The notes under the pieces are model-generated. The model ran no database searches and was not told the DNA's origin. It worked only from the letters and a program-made list of their open reading frames with translations. A stretch of DNA of 57,710 nucleotides from an uncultured Clostridia bacterium (GTDB lineage: Bacteria; Bacillota; Clostridia; Peptostreptococcales; Anaerovoracaceae), in contig CALLHZ010000059.1 in the NCBI GenBank assembly GCA_938009115.1, positions 1 through 57,710 of the forward strand. The letters are read 5' to 3'. The translations under genes were made by a program, and so were the position numbers. Shown here piece after piece: positions 31,037 to 38,722 of the stretch (its first letter is position 1; each line of letters starts with the position of its first letter).

Positions 31037-31987
31037 TTACCTTTCCTGCCCCCTCAGCTCTGCCGCCATTTGCTCCAGCCGCAGGAACCGGTGGTTGATG
31101 CCTGACTTTTTTAAGGGCGGTTCAAACATTTCGGCAAGCTCCGCCAGCGACACCTCCGGATTTTCCAGTCTCATCAGGGCTGCAGCCTTCAGCTTGGGCG
31201 GAAGAGATTCCAGCCCGCGGGCAGCCTGAATGGTCCGGATGTCGGCCAGCTGCCGCTGAGCGGCATTGACCGTTCTTTCGAAATTGGCGCTGTCGCAGTT
31301 GCTGATCCGGTTGGTTTTGTTGCGGAGTTCCTTGGTGATGCGCACATCCTCAAAACGGAAGAGCTGTCCGTGGGCGCCCAAAATATTCAAAAAGTCGATG
31401 ATCTGCTCGCATTCCTTGATGTAGACCACATAACGTTTTTTCCGTTCCAGATATTTGGCGCGAAGTCCGAAGCTGTTCACCAGCTTTTTGACGTCCCGGG
31501 CCAAATACTCGCTGCCGCAGACGATTTCCATATGATAAGCTTTTTCGGGATCGCTGATGGAGCCTGCCGCCATAAAAATGCCGCGGAGCATAGCTTTCCG
31601 GCAGCACCGGCGCTTCATCAGCTCAGGGTCCAATCCTTCAGCCAAAGCATTATTGCCCTCCCGGACCACCAGTATGCCGGATTCCCGCAGGATCTGCTCC
31701 GCATTCATTTCCGGTGTGATCACCAATTCGTAGAGCCGGCCCCTGGCCATCGGCGCCGTTTCACCGATGGAAAGAGCCGTTTTGGCGCCGAAATAGGTTT
31801 TGATCATCGTAATGAAAGCTCTGGCCACCGCGGGGTTTTCCGTGGTGATCTTGATGCTGAGTTTGCCCCCCGTAATAAGGATACTTCCCGCAAAGCGCAA
31901 AAACCCTGCGATCTCCGCAAGGGTGCAGCATTTTTTATCCGGCTGGCTCTGAGTCAGCTCTTTTTTGACATCTGAAGCAAAGGACAT
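31037..31987 (-). CDS. whiA: DNA-binding protein WhiA
   Basis: 316 residues. The N-terminal half has the degenerate LAGLIDADG homing-endonuclease fold (SFASDVKKELTQSQ; MKRRCCRKAMLRGIFMAAGSISDP). The C-terminal half is the WhiA helix-turn-helix domain (NRISNCDSANFERTVNAAQRQLADI ... LKAAALMRLENPEVSLAELAEM). It is a sporulation and cell-division regulator of Gram-positive bacteria. In most Firmicutes it follows rapZ(yvcJ)-yvcK; here those genes are elsewhere and the downstream genes are EamA, APC, mreB and gerMN. Confidence 0.95.
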   Translation of the reverse strand: MSFASDVKKELTQSQPDKKCCTLAEIAGFLRFAGSILITGGKLSIKITTENPAVARAFITMIKTYFGAKTALSIGETAPMARGRLYELVITPEMNAEQILRESGILVVREGNNALAEGLDPELMKRRCCRKAMLRGIFMAAGSISDPEKAYHMEIVCGSEYLARDVKKLVNSFGLRAKYLERKKRYVVYIKECEQIIDFLNILGAHGQLFRFEDVRITKELRNKTNRISNCDSANFERTVNAAQRQLADIRTIQAARGLESLPPKLKAAALMRLENPEVSLAELAEMFEPPLKKSGINHRFLRLEQMAAELRGQER

Positions 31988-32012
31988 TACACTCCCCCGT
32001 GTGTTCCAAGTG

Positions 32013-32041
32013 ATTATACACCGTAAAAAATCTTTACACAA
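32013..32041 (-). promoter_or_regulatory. whiA promoter
   Basis: TTGTGT (32036-32041), 17-nt spacer ending TG, and TATAAT (32013-32018) on the minus strand. The leader is about 20 nt with GGGGGAG before the ATG. It is back-to-back with the HD-gene promoter. Confidence 0.65.
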
Positions 32042-32048
32042 TCTTCAT

Positions 32049-32077
32049 TTGACAGAGCGGACTGCCTACTATATATT
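32049..32077 (+). promoter_or_regulatory. promoter of the HD-domain gene, placed for a leaderless mRNA
   Basis: TTGACA (32049-32054), a 17-nt spacer and TATATT (32072-32077). The ATG begins 7 nt after the -10 hexamer, exactly where transcription should start. No Shine-Dalgarno could fit, so the mRNA should be leaderless. Confidence 0.7.
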
Positions 32078-32083
32078 ATCGCC

Positions 32084-32629
32084 ATGAGGTCAAAATTTCT
32101 GAGTAAAGTCAACAGCGTTTTGCAGGGCAAAAACTACGCCGAAGTCATGCCCCAGTTTCAGGCAGTGCACAGCGTCGTTCTGGGTGGAGAAAACCTGGGA
32201 AAGATGATGGCATGCAAGCAGCATAAAAACTGCAATTGCCTGGAACACAGTATTGCCGTAGCTTATTTCAGCCTGCTGATCGCAAACCGGTTTAAGATCC
32301 AGTGCAGCCGTTCGAGCTTATTGCGCGGAGCACTGTTGCACGATTACCACCTCGGTGATTGGCGCGGGGACAACGGCTCGTCCTTTAGACACGGTTTCTC
32401 TCACGCAAAAGCGGCGCTGAAAAACGCCAATGCTGAGTTTGCTCTGGACCTCGTGGAGCAGGATGCGATCCTGCGCCATATGTTTCCGATGAATCCGATC
32501 CCCCCGAAATACAAAGAAGGGGTGATCGTATGCATCGTGGACAAAATCTGCGCCATTTATGAGGCCACCAGTGCCCGGCCCTATAAAAATCTTCTCGCCC
32601 GCATCAACCAGGTAGCCCCGGTTCGGTAA
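32084..32629 (+). CDS. HD-domain protein, probably translated from leaderless mRNA
   Basis: 181 residues. The HD phosphohydrolase pattern is seen as CLEHSIAVAYFSLLIAN (first His), GALLHDYHLGDW (HD) and the later KEGVIVCIVDKICAIYEA (Asp). A charged HGFSHAK segment lies between. Relatives include small HD hydrolases that act on nucleotides. No ribosome site precedes the ATG, and a consensus promoter ends 6 nt before it. The next in-frame ATG is 21 codons later. The last 26 nt overlap the 3' end of the convergent GGDEF-EAL gene. Confidence 0.8.
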   Translation: MRSKFLSKVNSVLQGKNYAEVMPQFQAVHSVVLGGENLGKMMACKQHKNCNCLEHSIAVAYFSLLIANRFKIQCSRSSLLRGALLHDYHLGDWRGDNGSSFRHGFSHAKAALKNANAEFALDLVEQDAILRHMFPMNPIPPKYKEGVIVCIVDKICAIYEATSARPYKNLLARINQVAPVR

Positions 32630-35105
32630 GGGCTTTTCTTTCGCCGATCCTCGTTATTTTTCGCACATTGCCCCATCCCGCTTGACTTTTCAGGAGACGG
32701 ATCGTTTCTTCCGCCGATGCCGGCTTATGGAAATAGTATCCCTGTATCAGATCGCATCCATGCTCCCGAAGGTAAATGTACTGCTTTTCTGTTTCGACCC
32801 CTTCTGCAAGCACTTCGATCCCAAGATTTTTCGAGATCTGTATAATGCTCTTGATGATGGCTTCATCTTTCCGCGAGTCGTTGGAAATGCCGCGGACAAA
32901 GCCGATATCGATTTTCAGCAGATCGATCGGAAAGGTTTTCAGCCTGGTAAAAGATGAGAACCCGGTGCCAAAATCGTCGATCGCCACCGAAATGCCCAAT
33001 TTTTTGATGTCCCTCACCTGCTGCAGCACAAAGGGATCTTCATTGAATGCCGTGCTCTCGGTGATCTCGATCTGAATGTTCCTCGCATCCGTCTCGGTTT
33101 CATCAAGAATGGCGCTGATCTCACCGGCGATCTCAGTATCCTTCAGCTGCTCCAGCGACAAATTGATGGTCATGCCGATGTTGTTTTTGCATAAAGAGCG
33201 GAAGATCTGAAGCTGCTCGCAGGCAGTCCTGAACACCCACAATCCGATAGGACGGATGAGCCCCGTATGCTCTGCCATGGGTACAAAAACATCCGGCGTG
33301 ACGAGTCCGTAGTCTTTGCTGTTCCACCGCAGCAGCGCTTCAAATCCTTTGATCTCGCGGGTCTGCGCCCACACCTGGGGTTGATAATGCAGAAACAGCT
33401 CCCGGTCGTCCAGGGCCTTGTAGAGATCGTTGGTCAGCTTCATTTTCTTTACGGTTTCGTCCTTCATGCCGGATGAACAGAAGACGCACTGGTTCCGGCC
33501 TTTGTTCTTTGCCCGATACATAGCGATGTCCGCATTTTTGATCAGCGTTTCCGAATTTTCACCGTCCAGAGGATAGACTGCGGCGCCGACGCTGGCCGTG
33601 ATGAAGTATTCCACATGCTGCAGTGTGATCGGGTTGTTGAAAATATCCATGATCCTGTCGGTAACGCGGTGCAGCTCCCCCTGATCGGACATACCGTTGA
33701 CCATGATCAGAAATTCGTCGCCCCCGAACCTTGCGATGGCGTCGCCTTCCTTGAGACAGGAGGAAAGCCGTCCGGCGATCATTTTCAAGACCGTATCCCC
33801 GGAAGAATGTCCCATGGTATCGTTAATAGATTTAAAGGAATCAAGATCAACGAAGATTACACCGATCAGAGTTCCCTCCTGCTCTGACTTTTGTATCGAT
33901 TCGTCCAGGTGCTGCACAAACCAGTCCCTGTTGTGAAGGCGAGTCAAGGAATCATAATAAGCCATATGATACAGCCGTTTCTCCGACTCTTCCAGACAGG
34001 CCTTTTGTCTGTCTATTTTTTCAATGTTGGCGGCCGTCTTTCTTTTATAGGATGCGATCAGTGTAACGATCAGAAGCACGCTGATGTAGGATATTGTACC
34101 GGGAAGCGACTGCGTCGACTGCAGACGAAGCATATTGCTGATCGTAAACAACGCATTGCCTCCGTTCAGAAGGACAGCTGCGATGTATCCGGGCGAGTCT
34201 TCTTTGAGCACCAGATAAATGGAGATCATCATCTGTAGTTGGGTCATGATGCCAAGGTAGGCCTGGGGATCGCTGACAGGCGGTGCCATTCCCGCGCCGC
34301 CGGAAAGCAGGACCTGCATATAGGAAATGGTAAGATGGCTCAACACGCCGATCATGATCCGGATGAGACACCCTTTCTCCGGACCGCTTTCCGGAACGAT
34401 GAAATGATATCTCCTGATACTCCGGTACAGCGCCATAAGCGGGATGAGCAACACGATCGGGGCTATCTGAGGAATCTTTGCCAGACTGTAACCCAGCACC
34501 ATGTCCGTCAGGCCGCCCAAAATCAACGCCGCCGTAAACGAGGCAAATATGATCCGGGACTGCCGCTTCACGTTGTGATCCAGGGACTGCCTGCCCCAGC
34601 GGTAAATAAAGAAAAGGGCTGCAAGGGTATACGCTGAAAAATAGATCAGAAAAATCCAGTCCCAAAAATCATATCCGCTCAGGCCGGCTCTGTTGATCCA
34701 GCCGAAATCGGTATGCGTCAGCTGATAGGGACGGGGGTGCAGGCCGCCGGGGATCCCGTACGACAGTATGACCGCCGCGGCAGGTACGTGAAGCAGCAGG
34801 ATCGTCCACGGCTTTGTCATTTCCGAGGCCTTTCCGGTGATGATCATGATGAAATGAAGGAGCGCGCTGAAAACAAAGCCCCTCCCAAATGCGGAATAGC
34901 GCCACCAGATCTCGCTGGCAACAGCATTCGGCGCAGCATTTGCAAAGGCCAGTCCCGCAGACCAGATGCTGATGGACAAAACCAGCGCAAAAAAGCACCG
35001 GTTGGCAGAAGCTCTGCTGTCGCTTTGGATCACAAGGGATCCCAGGATCATCGATACGATGGTGACAGACAGTAGCAATATGGAAAATACATCCGCAAGA
35101 ATCAT
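32604..35105 (-). CDS. membrane GGDEF-EAL protein (c-di-GMP turnover)
   Basis: 833 residues. About ten N-terminal hydrophobic helices (up to residue ~340) resemble a 7TM/MASE-type sensor. A GGDEF domain (RFGGDEFL near residue 461, with LTRLHNRDW before it) and an EAL domain (FEALLRW near 589, NLS, EITES, IDDFGTGFSS, AEGVET) follow. All key cyclase and phosphodiesterase residues are present, so either activity is possible. It probably senses a membrane or external cue. It is monocistronic and convergent with the HD gene; I found no riboswitch. Confidence 0.93.
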   Translation of the reverse strand: MILADVFSILLLSVTIVSMILGSLVIQSDSRASANRCFFALVLSISIWSAGLAFANAAPNAVASEIWWRYSAFGRGFVFSALLHFIMIITGKASEMTKPWTILLLHVPAAAVILSYGIPGGLHPRPYQLTHTDFGWINRAGLSGYDFWDWIFLIYFSAYTLAALFFIYRWGRQSLDHNVKRQSRIIFASFTAALILGGLTDMVLGYSLAKIPQIAPIVLLIPLMALYRSIRRYHFIVPESGPEKGCLIRIMIGVLSHLTISYMQVLLSGGAGMAPPVSDPQAYLGIMTQLQMMISIYLVLKEDSPGYIAAVLLNGGNALFTISNMLRLQSTQSLPGTISYISVLLIVTLIASYKRKTAANIEKIDRQKACLEESEKRLYHMAYYDSLTRLHNRDWFVQHLDESIQKSEQEGTLIGVIFVDLDSFKSINDTMGHSSGDTVLKMIAGRLSSCLKEGDAIARFGGDEFLIMVNGMSDQGELHRVTDRIMDIFNNPITLQHVEYFITASVGAAVYPLDGENSETLIKNADIAMYRAKNKGRNQCVFCSSGMKDETVKKMKLTNDLYKALDDRELFLHYQPQVWAQTREIKGFEALLRWNSKDYGLVTPDVFVPMAEHTGLIRPIGLWVFRTACEQLQIFRSLCKNNIGMTINLSLEQLKDTEIAGEISAILDETETDARNIQIEITESTAFNEDPFVLQQVRDIKKLGISVAIDDFGTGFSSFTRLKTFPIDLLKIDIGFVRGISNDSRKDEAIIKSIIQISKNLGIEVLAEGVETEKQYIYLREHGCDLIQGYYFHKPASAEETIRLLKSQAGWGNVRKITRIGERKALTEPGLPG

Positions 35106-35169
35106 AGATTCACATCCCTTTACTTCATTGACTTACTTATATATCGGCAGACTGATGAATTAGTAAAGG

Positions 35170-35207
35170 AAAATGAAAACGGACCCGGCCATGGCCGGAT
35201 CCGTTTT
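35170..35207 (-). terminator. terminator downstream of kce
   Basis: AACGGA-C-CCGGCC (35178-35190) pairs with GGCCGG-A-TCCGTT (35193-35205). On the minus strand TTTTCATTTTCC follows, on the plus strand TTTTGCTG. It closes the kce transcript. Confidence 0.75.
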
Positions 35208-35227
35208 GCTGTCTGCGTGCAGGGTGA

Positions 35228-36049
35228 TTATTTTGTCATGCCCAGGATCTTGCGGGCTTCGGCGGGCGTGGCGATCTCACGGCCCATCAGCTTTGCGATC
35301 TCAACGACCTTGGCGACCAGTTCGCCGTTGCTCTTGGCCAGAACGCCCTTTTCCAGGTACAGGTTGTCCTCGAAGCCGGTCCGGACATGGCCGCCCATGG
35401 CAATGGTGGCCGCCGCGATATTCCAGGTGCTCTTGCCGATACCGGTGGCGGTCCAGGTAGAGCCGGCGGGAATGCTTCCGGCCATGAACACCAGGTCTCT
35501 GACCGTGGCCGACATCTGTACGCCCAGCACGAAGTCGAAGTGCAGAGGATGCTCGAGCAGCCCCATTTTATCGACCTTGAGCGCGATGTCGATCATACCT
35601 TTATCAAAGACTTCCAATTCAGGCTTGATGCCTCTTTCTTTCATGATCTTGGCAAAATTGATGATGGTATTGTCGGTGTTGACGAAAATATCGTCGCCGC
35701 CGAAATTGCAGGTGCCGCAGTCCAGCGTTGCAAACTCCGGTGTCGGAACGACATCTGTGGACTGGAGCCTCTCAAGATCCGTCATGCCTACGGCGCCGCC
35801 GGTGGACGGCTGGATGATCACATCGGGACATTCCTTGCGGATGGCGTCCATGCATTCCTGGAAACGGCCTGTGTCCTGAGTCGGAGTCCCGTCGTCCCAT
35901 CTCACATGAAGATGGATCAGGGATGCGCCGGCATCATAAGCCGACTTAGCCTCGCGGACGATTTCTTCTACAGTGTAGGGCACGGCGGGGTTTTGCTCTT
36001 TGGTGACCTCTGCTCCGCAAATGCATGCGCTGATAATCAGTTTTTCCAT
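35228..36049 (-). CDS. kce: 3-keto-5-aminohexanoate cleavage enzyme (BKACE family)
   Basis: 273 residues, TIM-barrel zinc enzyme. Motifs of the Kce/BKACE family are SLIHLHVRWDDGTPTQD (metal His pair), QPSTGG, ATLDCGTCNFGGDDIFVNT, LEVFDKGM, and WTATGIGKS...GGHVRTGFEDNLYL. Kce condenses or cleaves 3-keto-5-aminohexanoate with acetyl-CoA in anaerobic lysine fermentation; family members have other beta-keto acid substrates. No other gene of the lysine pathway (kamA, kamDE, kdd, kal) is in this window. It follows rapZ after 73 nt and ends at a terminator. Confidence 0.88.
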   Translation of the reverse strand: MEKLIISACICGAEVTKEQNPAVPYTVEEIVREAKSAYDAGASLIHLHVRWDDGTPTQDTGRFQECMDAIRKECPDVIIQPSTGGAVGMTDLERLQSTDVVPTPEFATLDCGTCNFGGDDIFVNTDNTIINFAKIMKERGIKPELEVFDKGMIDIALKVDKMGLLEHPLHFDFVLGVQMSATVRDLVFMAGSIPAGSTWTATGIGKSTWNIAAATIAMGGHVRTGFEDNLYLEKGVLAKSNGELVAKVVEIAKLMGREIATPAEARKILGMTK

Positions 36050-36122
36050 TTTACTTCCTCTCCTTGCTGTTCATATGATTGTTGCGACGCTGGGCGCCCC
36101 ATGATCGACTGTCAAGATTTTA

Positions 36123-36971
36123 TCATAGATCCCGGTGCATGACCACCACATGTTTTCCCTTCTCCTCCAGGATCTCAGCGATGCGGACGGCCACCGCCAC
36201 GGAACGATGATGGCCGCCGGTGCAGCCCAGAGCCAGCACCAGATTGTACTTGCCTTCACGTATGTAATGGGGGATCAGGCCAAGGATCAAATCTGTAACG
36301 CTGGCGATGAAAGTCCTGGTTTCCGGAAAACCCAGAACATAATCCTGAACCTTTTTGTTTCTTCCGCTCAGATTTTTTAAGCTGGACAGGTAATATGGAT
36401 TGGGAAGAAAACGGAGATCAAGCACCCAGTCCGCCTCGGCAGGCATACCGTATTTATAACCAAAGGACTGCACGGTGATCGTAAAGCTGTCTGCCTCCTG
36501 ATCCGACAGAAGCAGCCGCTTGATCTCCTGATGAAAGGCGGCCACTTTCATAGTGGACGTATCGATCACAAAAGAAGCCCGGTCCCTGATTTTTTTGAGC
36601 CGTTCGCGCTCCTGGGCAATGGCCTCCCGGACATTCCCGTCCACGGCCAGCGGATGGGCCCGGCGAGTCTCTTTGTATCTGCGGATCAGCGCCTCGTCCG
36701 AGGCTTCCAGGAATATGATCTTATATTCGATGCCTTCGGTTTCCAGGTAATCCAGACTGCCTTTGAGATCGTCGAAAAATTTTCCGCCGCGGATATCCGC
36801 CACAAAAGCCACTTTTTCGATGCAGCCCGTTGTTTTTTTGACCAGGCCCACGAATTCCCGTATCAGCTGAGGCGGCATATTATCGATGGCATAATAGCCC
36901 AGGTCCTCCAGACAACGGACTGCGTGGCTCTTTCCCGCGCCGGACAGGCCGGTCACAATGATAAATTCCAT
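36123..36971 (-). CDS. rapZ: RapZ/YvcJ-family nucleotide-binding protein
   Basis: 282 residues. The Walker A is GLSGAGKSHAV, and the C-terminal domain has the signature VLALGCTGGHHRSVAVA. The family binds nucleotides and, in enterobacteria, acts as an RNase E adaptor that controls GlmS levels. In Firmicutes (YvcJ) the role is less clear. It lies 25 nt after murB, linking it to cell-wall precursor synthesis, but without the usual yvcK-whiA partners. Confidence 0.93.
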   Translation of the reverse strand: MEFIIVTGLSGAGKSHAVRCLEDLGYYAIDNMPPQLIREFVGLVKKTTGCIEKVAFVADIRGGKFFDDLKGSLDYLETEGIEYKIIFLEASDEALIRRYKETRRAHPLAVDGNVREAIAQERERLKKIRDRASFVIDTSTMKVAAFHQEIKRLLLSDQEADSFTITVQSFGYKYGMPAEADWVLDLRFLPNPYYLSSLKNLSGRNKKVQDYVLGFPETRTFIASVTDLILGLIPHYIREGKYNLVLALGCTGGHHRSVAVAVRIAEILEEKGKHVVVMHRDL

Positions 36972-36996
36972 TTTCTTTGCTCCTGTCCCATTTGTT

Positions 36997-37932
36997 TTAC
37001 TGCAAAAGCGTACCGTCTCTTTTTATGATCCGGACTTCCGGCTCCAGCAGAACACCGCTGCTGGCGAGGACCGTTTCCTGCACGACGCGCATCAGGTCCA
37101 CGATGTCAGAAGCCGTGGCATTTCCCGTATTGATCATGAAACCGGCATGAAGCTCCGATATCCGGGCGCCGCCGCAGGAAAGCCCCTTGAGACCCGCAGC
37201 CTCGATCAGCGCCCCGGCAAAATGGCCTGCCGGCCGCCGGAAAAAGCTTCCGGCGCTGGGATACTGCAAGGGCTGGCGTGTCGTCCGCCGTTGGGTGAAA
37301 TCCCGGATCTTCTCGCGGATATCCAGGGGATCGCCGGGGATCAAAGCCAGCTTTACGCCAAAGATCGTTTCATCATTTCCCTGAAACAGGCTGTGACGGT
37401 ATCCAAAGTCCAGGTCCCTTCCGGGGCGGTCTTTCACTACGCCGCTCAAGGAAACAGCGCTGGCAGAATGGACGATTTGAGCCATTTCGCCGCCGTAGGC
37501 GCCGCCATTCATATAAACAGCGCCGCCCATGCTGCCGGGGATGCCGCAGGCGAATTCCATGCCGGACAGACCGGCCTCCGCCGCTGCCCGGGCCACGGCG
37601 GAAAGCTGGGCCCCCGCTTCGGCAAAAATCATATTCCCTTCGATGCGCATACGATCCAGACCGCTTCCGATCCGCACAACGATGCCGTCGAAACCGGCGT
37701 CGTCAAAAATCAGATTGCTTCCGTTTCCCATGATCAGATGCCGCGCACCCTGCTCACGGATCACCTCCAGCGCGCCGAACAATTCGGCCACCGAACCCGG
37801 CGTCACCAGCAGGGATGCCGGTCCGCCCACTTTCATGGTCGTATAGTCCTTCATTGGGCAGTCGGGACAGATATGCCCCGGCTCCACATAGTTCAACAAT
37901 TCGCGGCGGACCGCTTCCGTTTTTTGATCCAT
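36997..37932 (-). CDS. murB: UDP-N-acetylenolpyruvoylglucosamine reductase
   Basis: 311 residues, FAD enzyme of peptidoglycan precursor synthesis. FAD-binding motifs are YTTMKVGGPASLLV, MGNGSNLIF and CGIPGSMGGAVYMNGGAYGGEM. The C-terminal part has YPSAGSFFRRPAGHFAGALIEAAGLKG, including the active-site Ser, typical of type II MurB. It starts one base after the Fic-like gene stop, so the two are coupled. Confidence 0.95.
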   Translation of the reverse strand: MDQKTEAVRRELLNYVEPGHICPDCPMKDYTTMKVGGPASLLVTPGSVAELFGALEVIREQGARHLIMGNGSNLIFDDAGFDGIVVRIGSGLDRMRIEGNMIFAEAGAQLSAVARAAAEAGLSGMEFACGIPGSMGGAVYMNGGAYGGEMAQIVHSASAVSLSGVVKDRPGRDLDFGYRHSLFQGNDETIFGVKLALIPGDPLDIREKIRDFTQRRTTRQPLQYPSAGSFFRRPAGHFAGALIEAAGLKGLSCGGARISELHAGFMINTGNATASDIVDLMRVVQETVLASSGVLLEPEVRIIKRDGTLLQ

Positions 37933-37933
37933 G

Positions 37934-38656
37934 CTATTCCTCCGCCGCCCGGCTGACCTGGATCAGCACGTCAAGCCTGTTGATGATGCTGCGCTCCAGC
38001 ATCTGCCGGAATGCTTCTCCACTGCCGGTCCTGAGGTACGCGGCGATCTGTTGATTGTATTCCTGCTCGCTGGCAAAGAGATATCCTGCGGGCAAACCGC
38101 TTTCCATCAATTCGTACAGCAGGCCTACGCCGGCCATCGTAACGCTGTCGTCCCCGTAAGGATAGATCTCCAGGATCCCGAGATGGATGGCAGCCGCCCT
38201 TCCCAACGGATCGGCTGCGCTTCGGCTTTGTGCGGATCGCCGAAACAACAGGCCCATCTGCTCAGGCACTTCTTTGAAATGAGGGGGATTGTAGGACCAC
38301 TCATACACCACGGGGTTGTTTGTCCGGAACGACGCCGTCCGCAGAAACAGCGTGGAATAATACCGGTTGAGCATACCTGCGTTCAGGCTGGCCTTCATCT
38401 CCAGGCTGCTGCGAATATCCCGGTATATATCTCTGTATCTGTGCAGGAATCCATAGTGTTCCAAGGGAATGTTCTCCAGGATCTCCCCTCTCAGGATGCT
38501 GACGATCTGGCCCTTTTCCAGGGGCGTTCCGCGGAATATCATGCACGAAAAAAGCCAGCCCCACAGCATGCTTTCTTCTTCCCAGGCGGCATAGGCAGGG
38601 CTGTCCGGCCTATATTTCTTATAAAGCTCGAGTTTTTCTTTCAGATCCTGCTGCAT
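37934..38656 (-). CDS. degenerate Fic-fold protein
   Basis: 240 residues. The helical order matches a Fic domain: NRYYSTLFLRTASFRTNNPVVYEW, then HFKEVPEQMGLLF, then AAAIHLGILEIYPYGDDSVTMAGVGLLYELM. At the place of the catalytic HPFxDGNGRxxR loop it reads YPYGDDSVTMA: the His is Tyr, the Phe is Tyr and the GNGR anion hole is lost. AMPylation is therefore unlikely; a binding or alternative role may have evolved. It starts a promoter-driven unit with murB and rapZ, just downstream of leuB. The Fic relationship is my reading of the fold pattern and should be tested. Confidence 0.65.
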   Translation of the reverse strand: MQQDLKEKLELYKKYRPDSPAYAAWEEESMLWGWLFSCMIFRGTPLEKGQIVSILRGEILENIPLEHYGFLHRYRDIYRDIRSSLEMKASLNAGMLNRYYSTLFLRTASFRTNNPVVYEWSYNPPHFKEVPEQMGLLFRRSAQSRSAADPLGRAAAIHLGILEIYPYGDDSVTMAGVGLLYELMESGLPAGYLFASEQEYNQQIAAYLRTGSGEAFRQMLERSIINRLDVLIQVSRAAEE

Positions 38657-38688
38657 GATCCCTCCGCTCCCTGTCGGTCTGCGAATTT

Positions 38689-38717
38689 ATCATACCATAT
38701 TTTCGGAAAGGAATAAA
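38689..38717 (-). promoter_or_regulatory. promoter of the Fic-like/murB/rapZ unit
   Basis: An extended -10 (TGGTATGAT; hexamer at 38689-38694) with a weak TTTATT -35 at 17 nt. It sits in the 66-nt gap after leuB, where I see no terminator, so leu read-through may also feed these genes. Confidence 0.5.
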
Positions 38718-38722
38718 CGGGC

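Noticed and set aside
36050..36122. A sigma-54-like element upstream of kce (GGGGCGCCCAGCGTCGCA)
   Set aside because: The GG and GC dinucleotides have the wrong spacing for a -24/-12 promoter.
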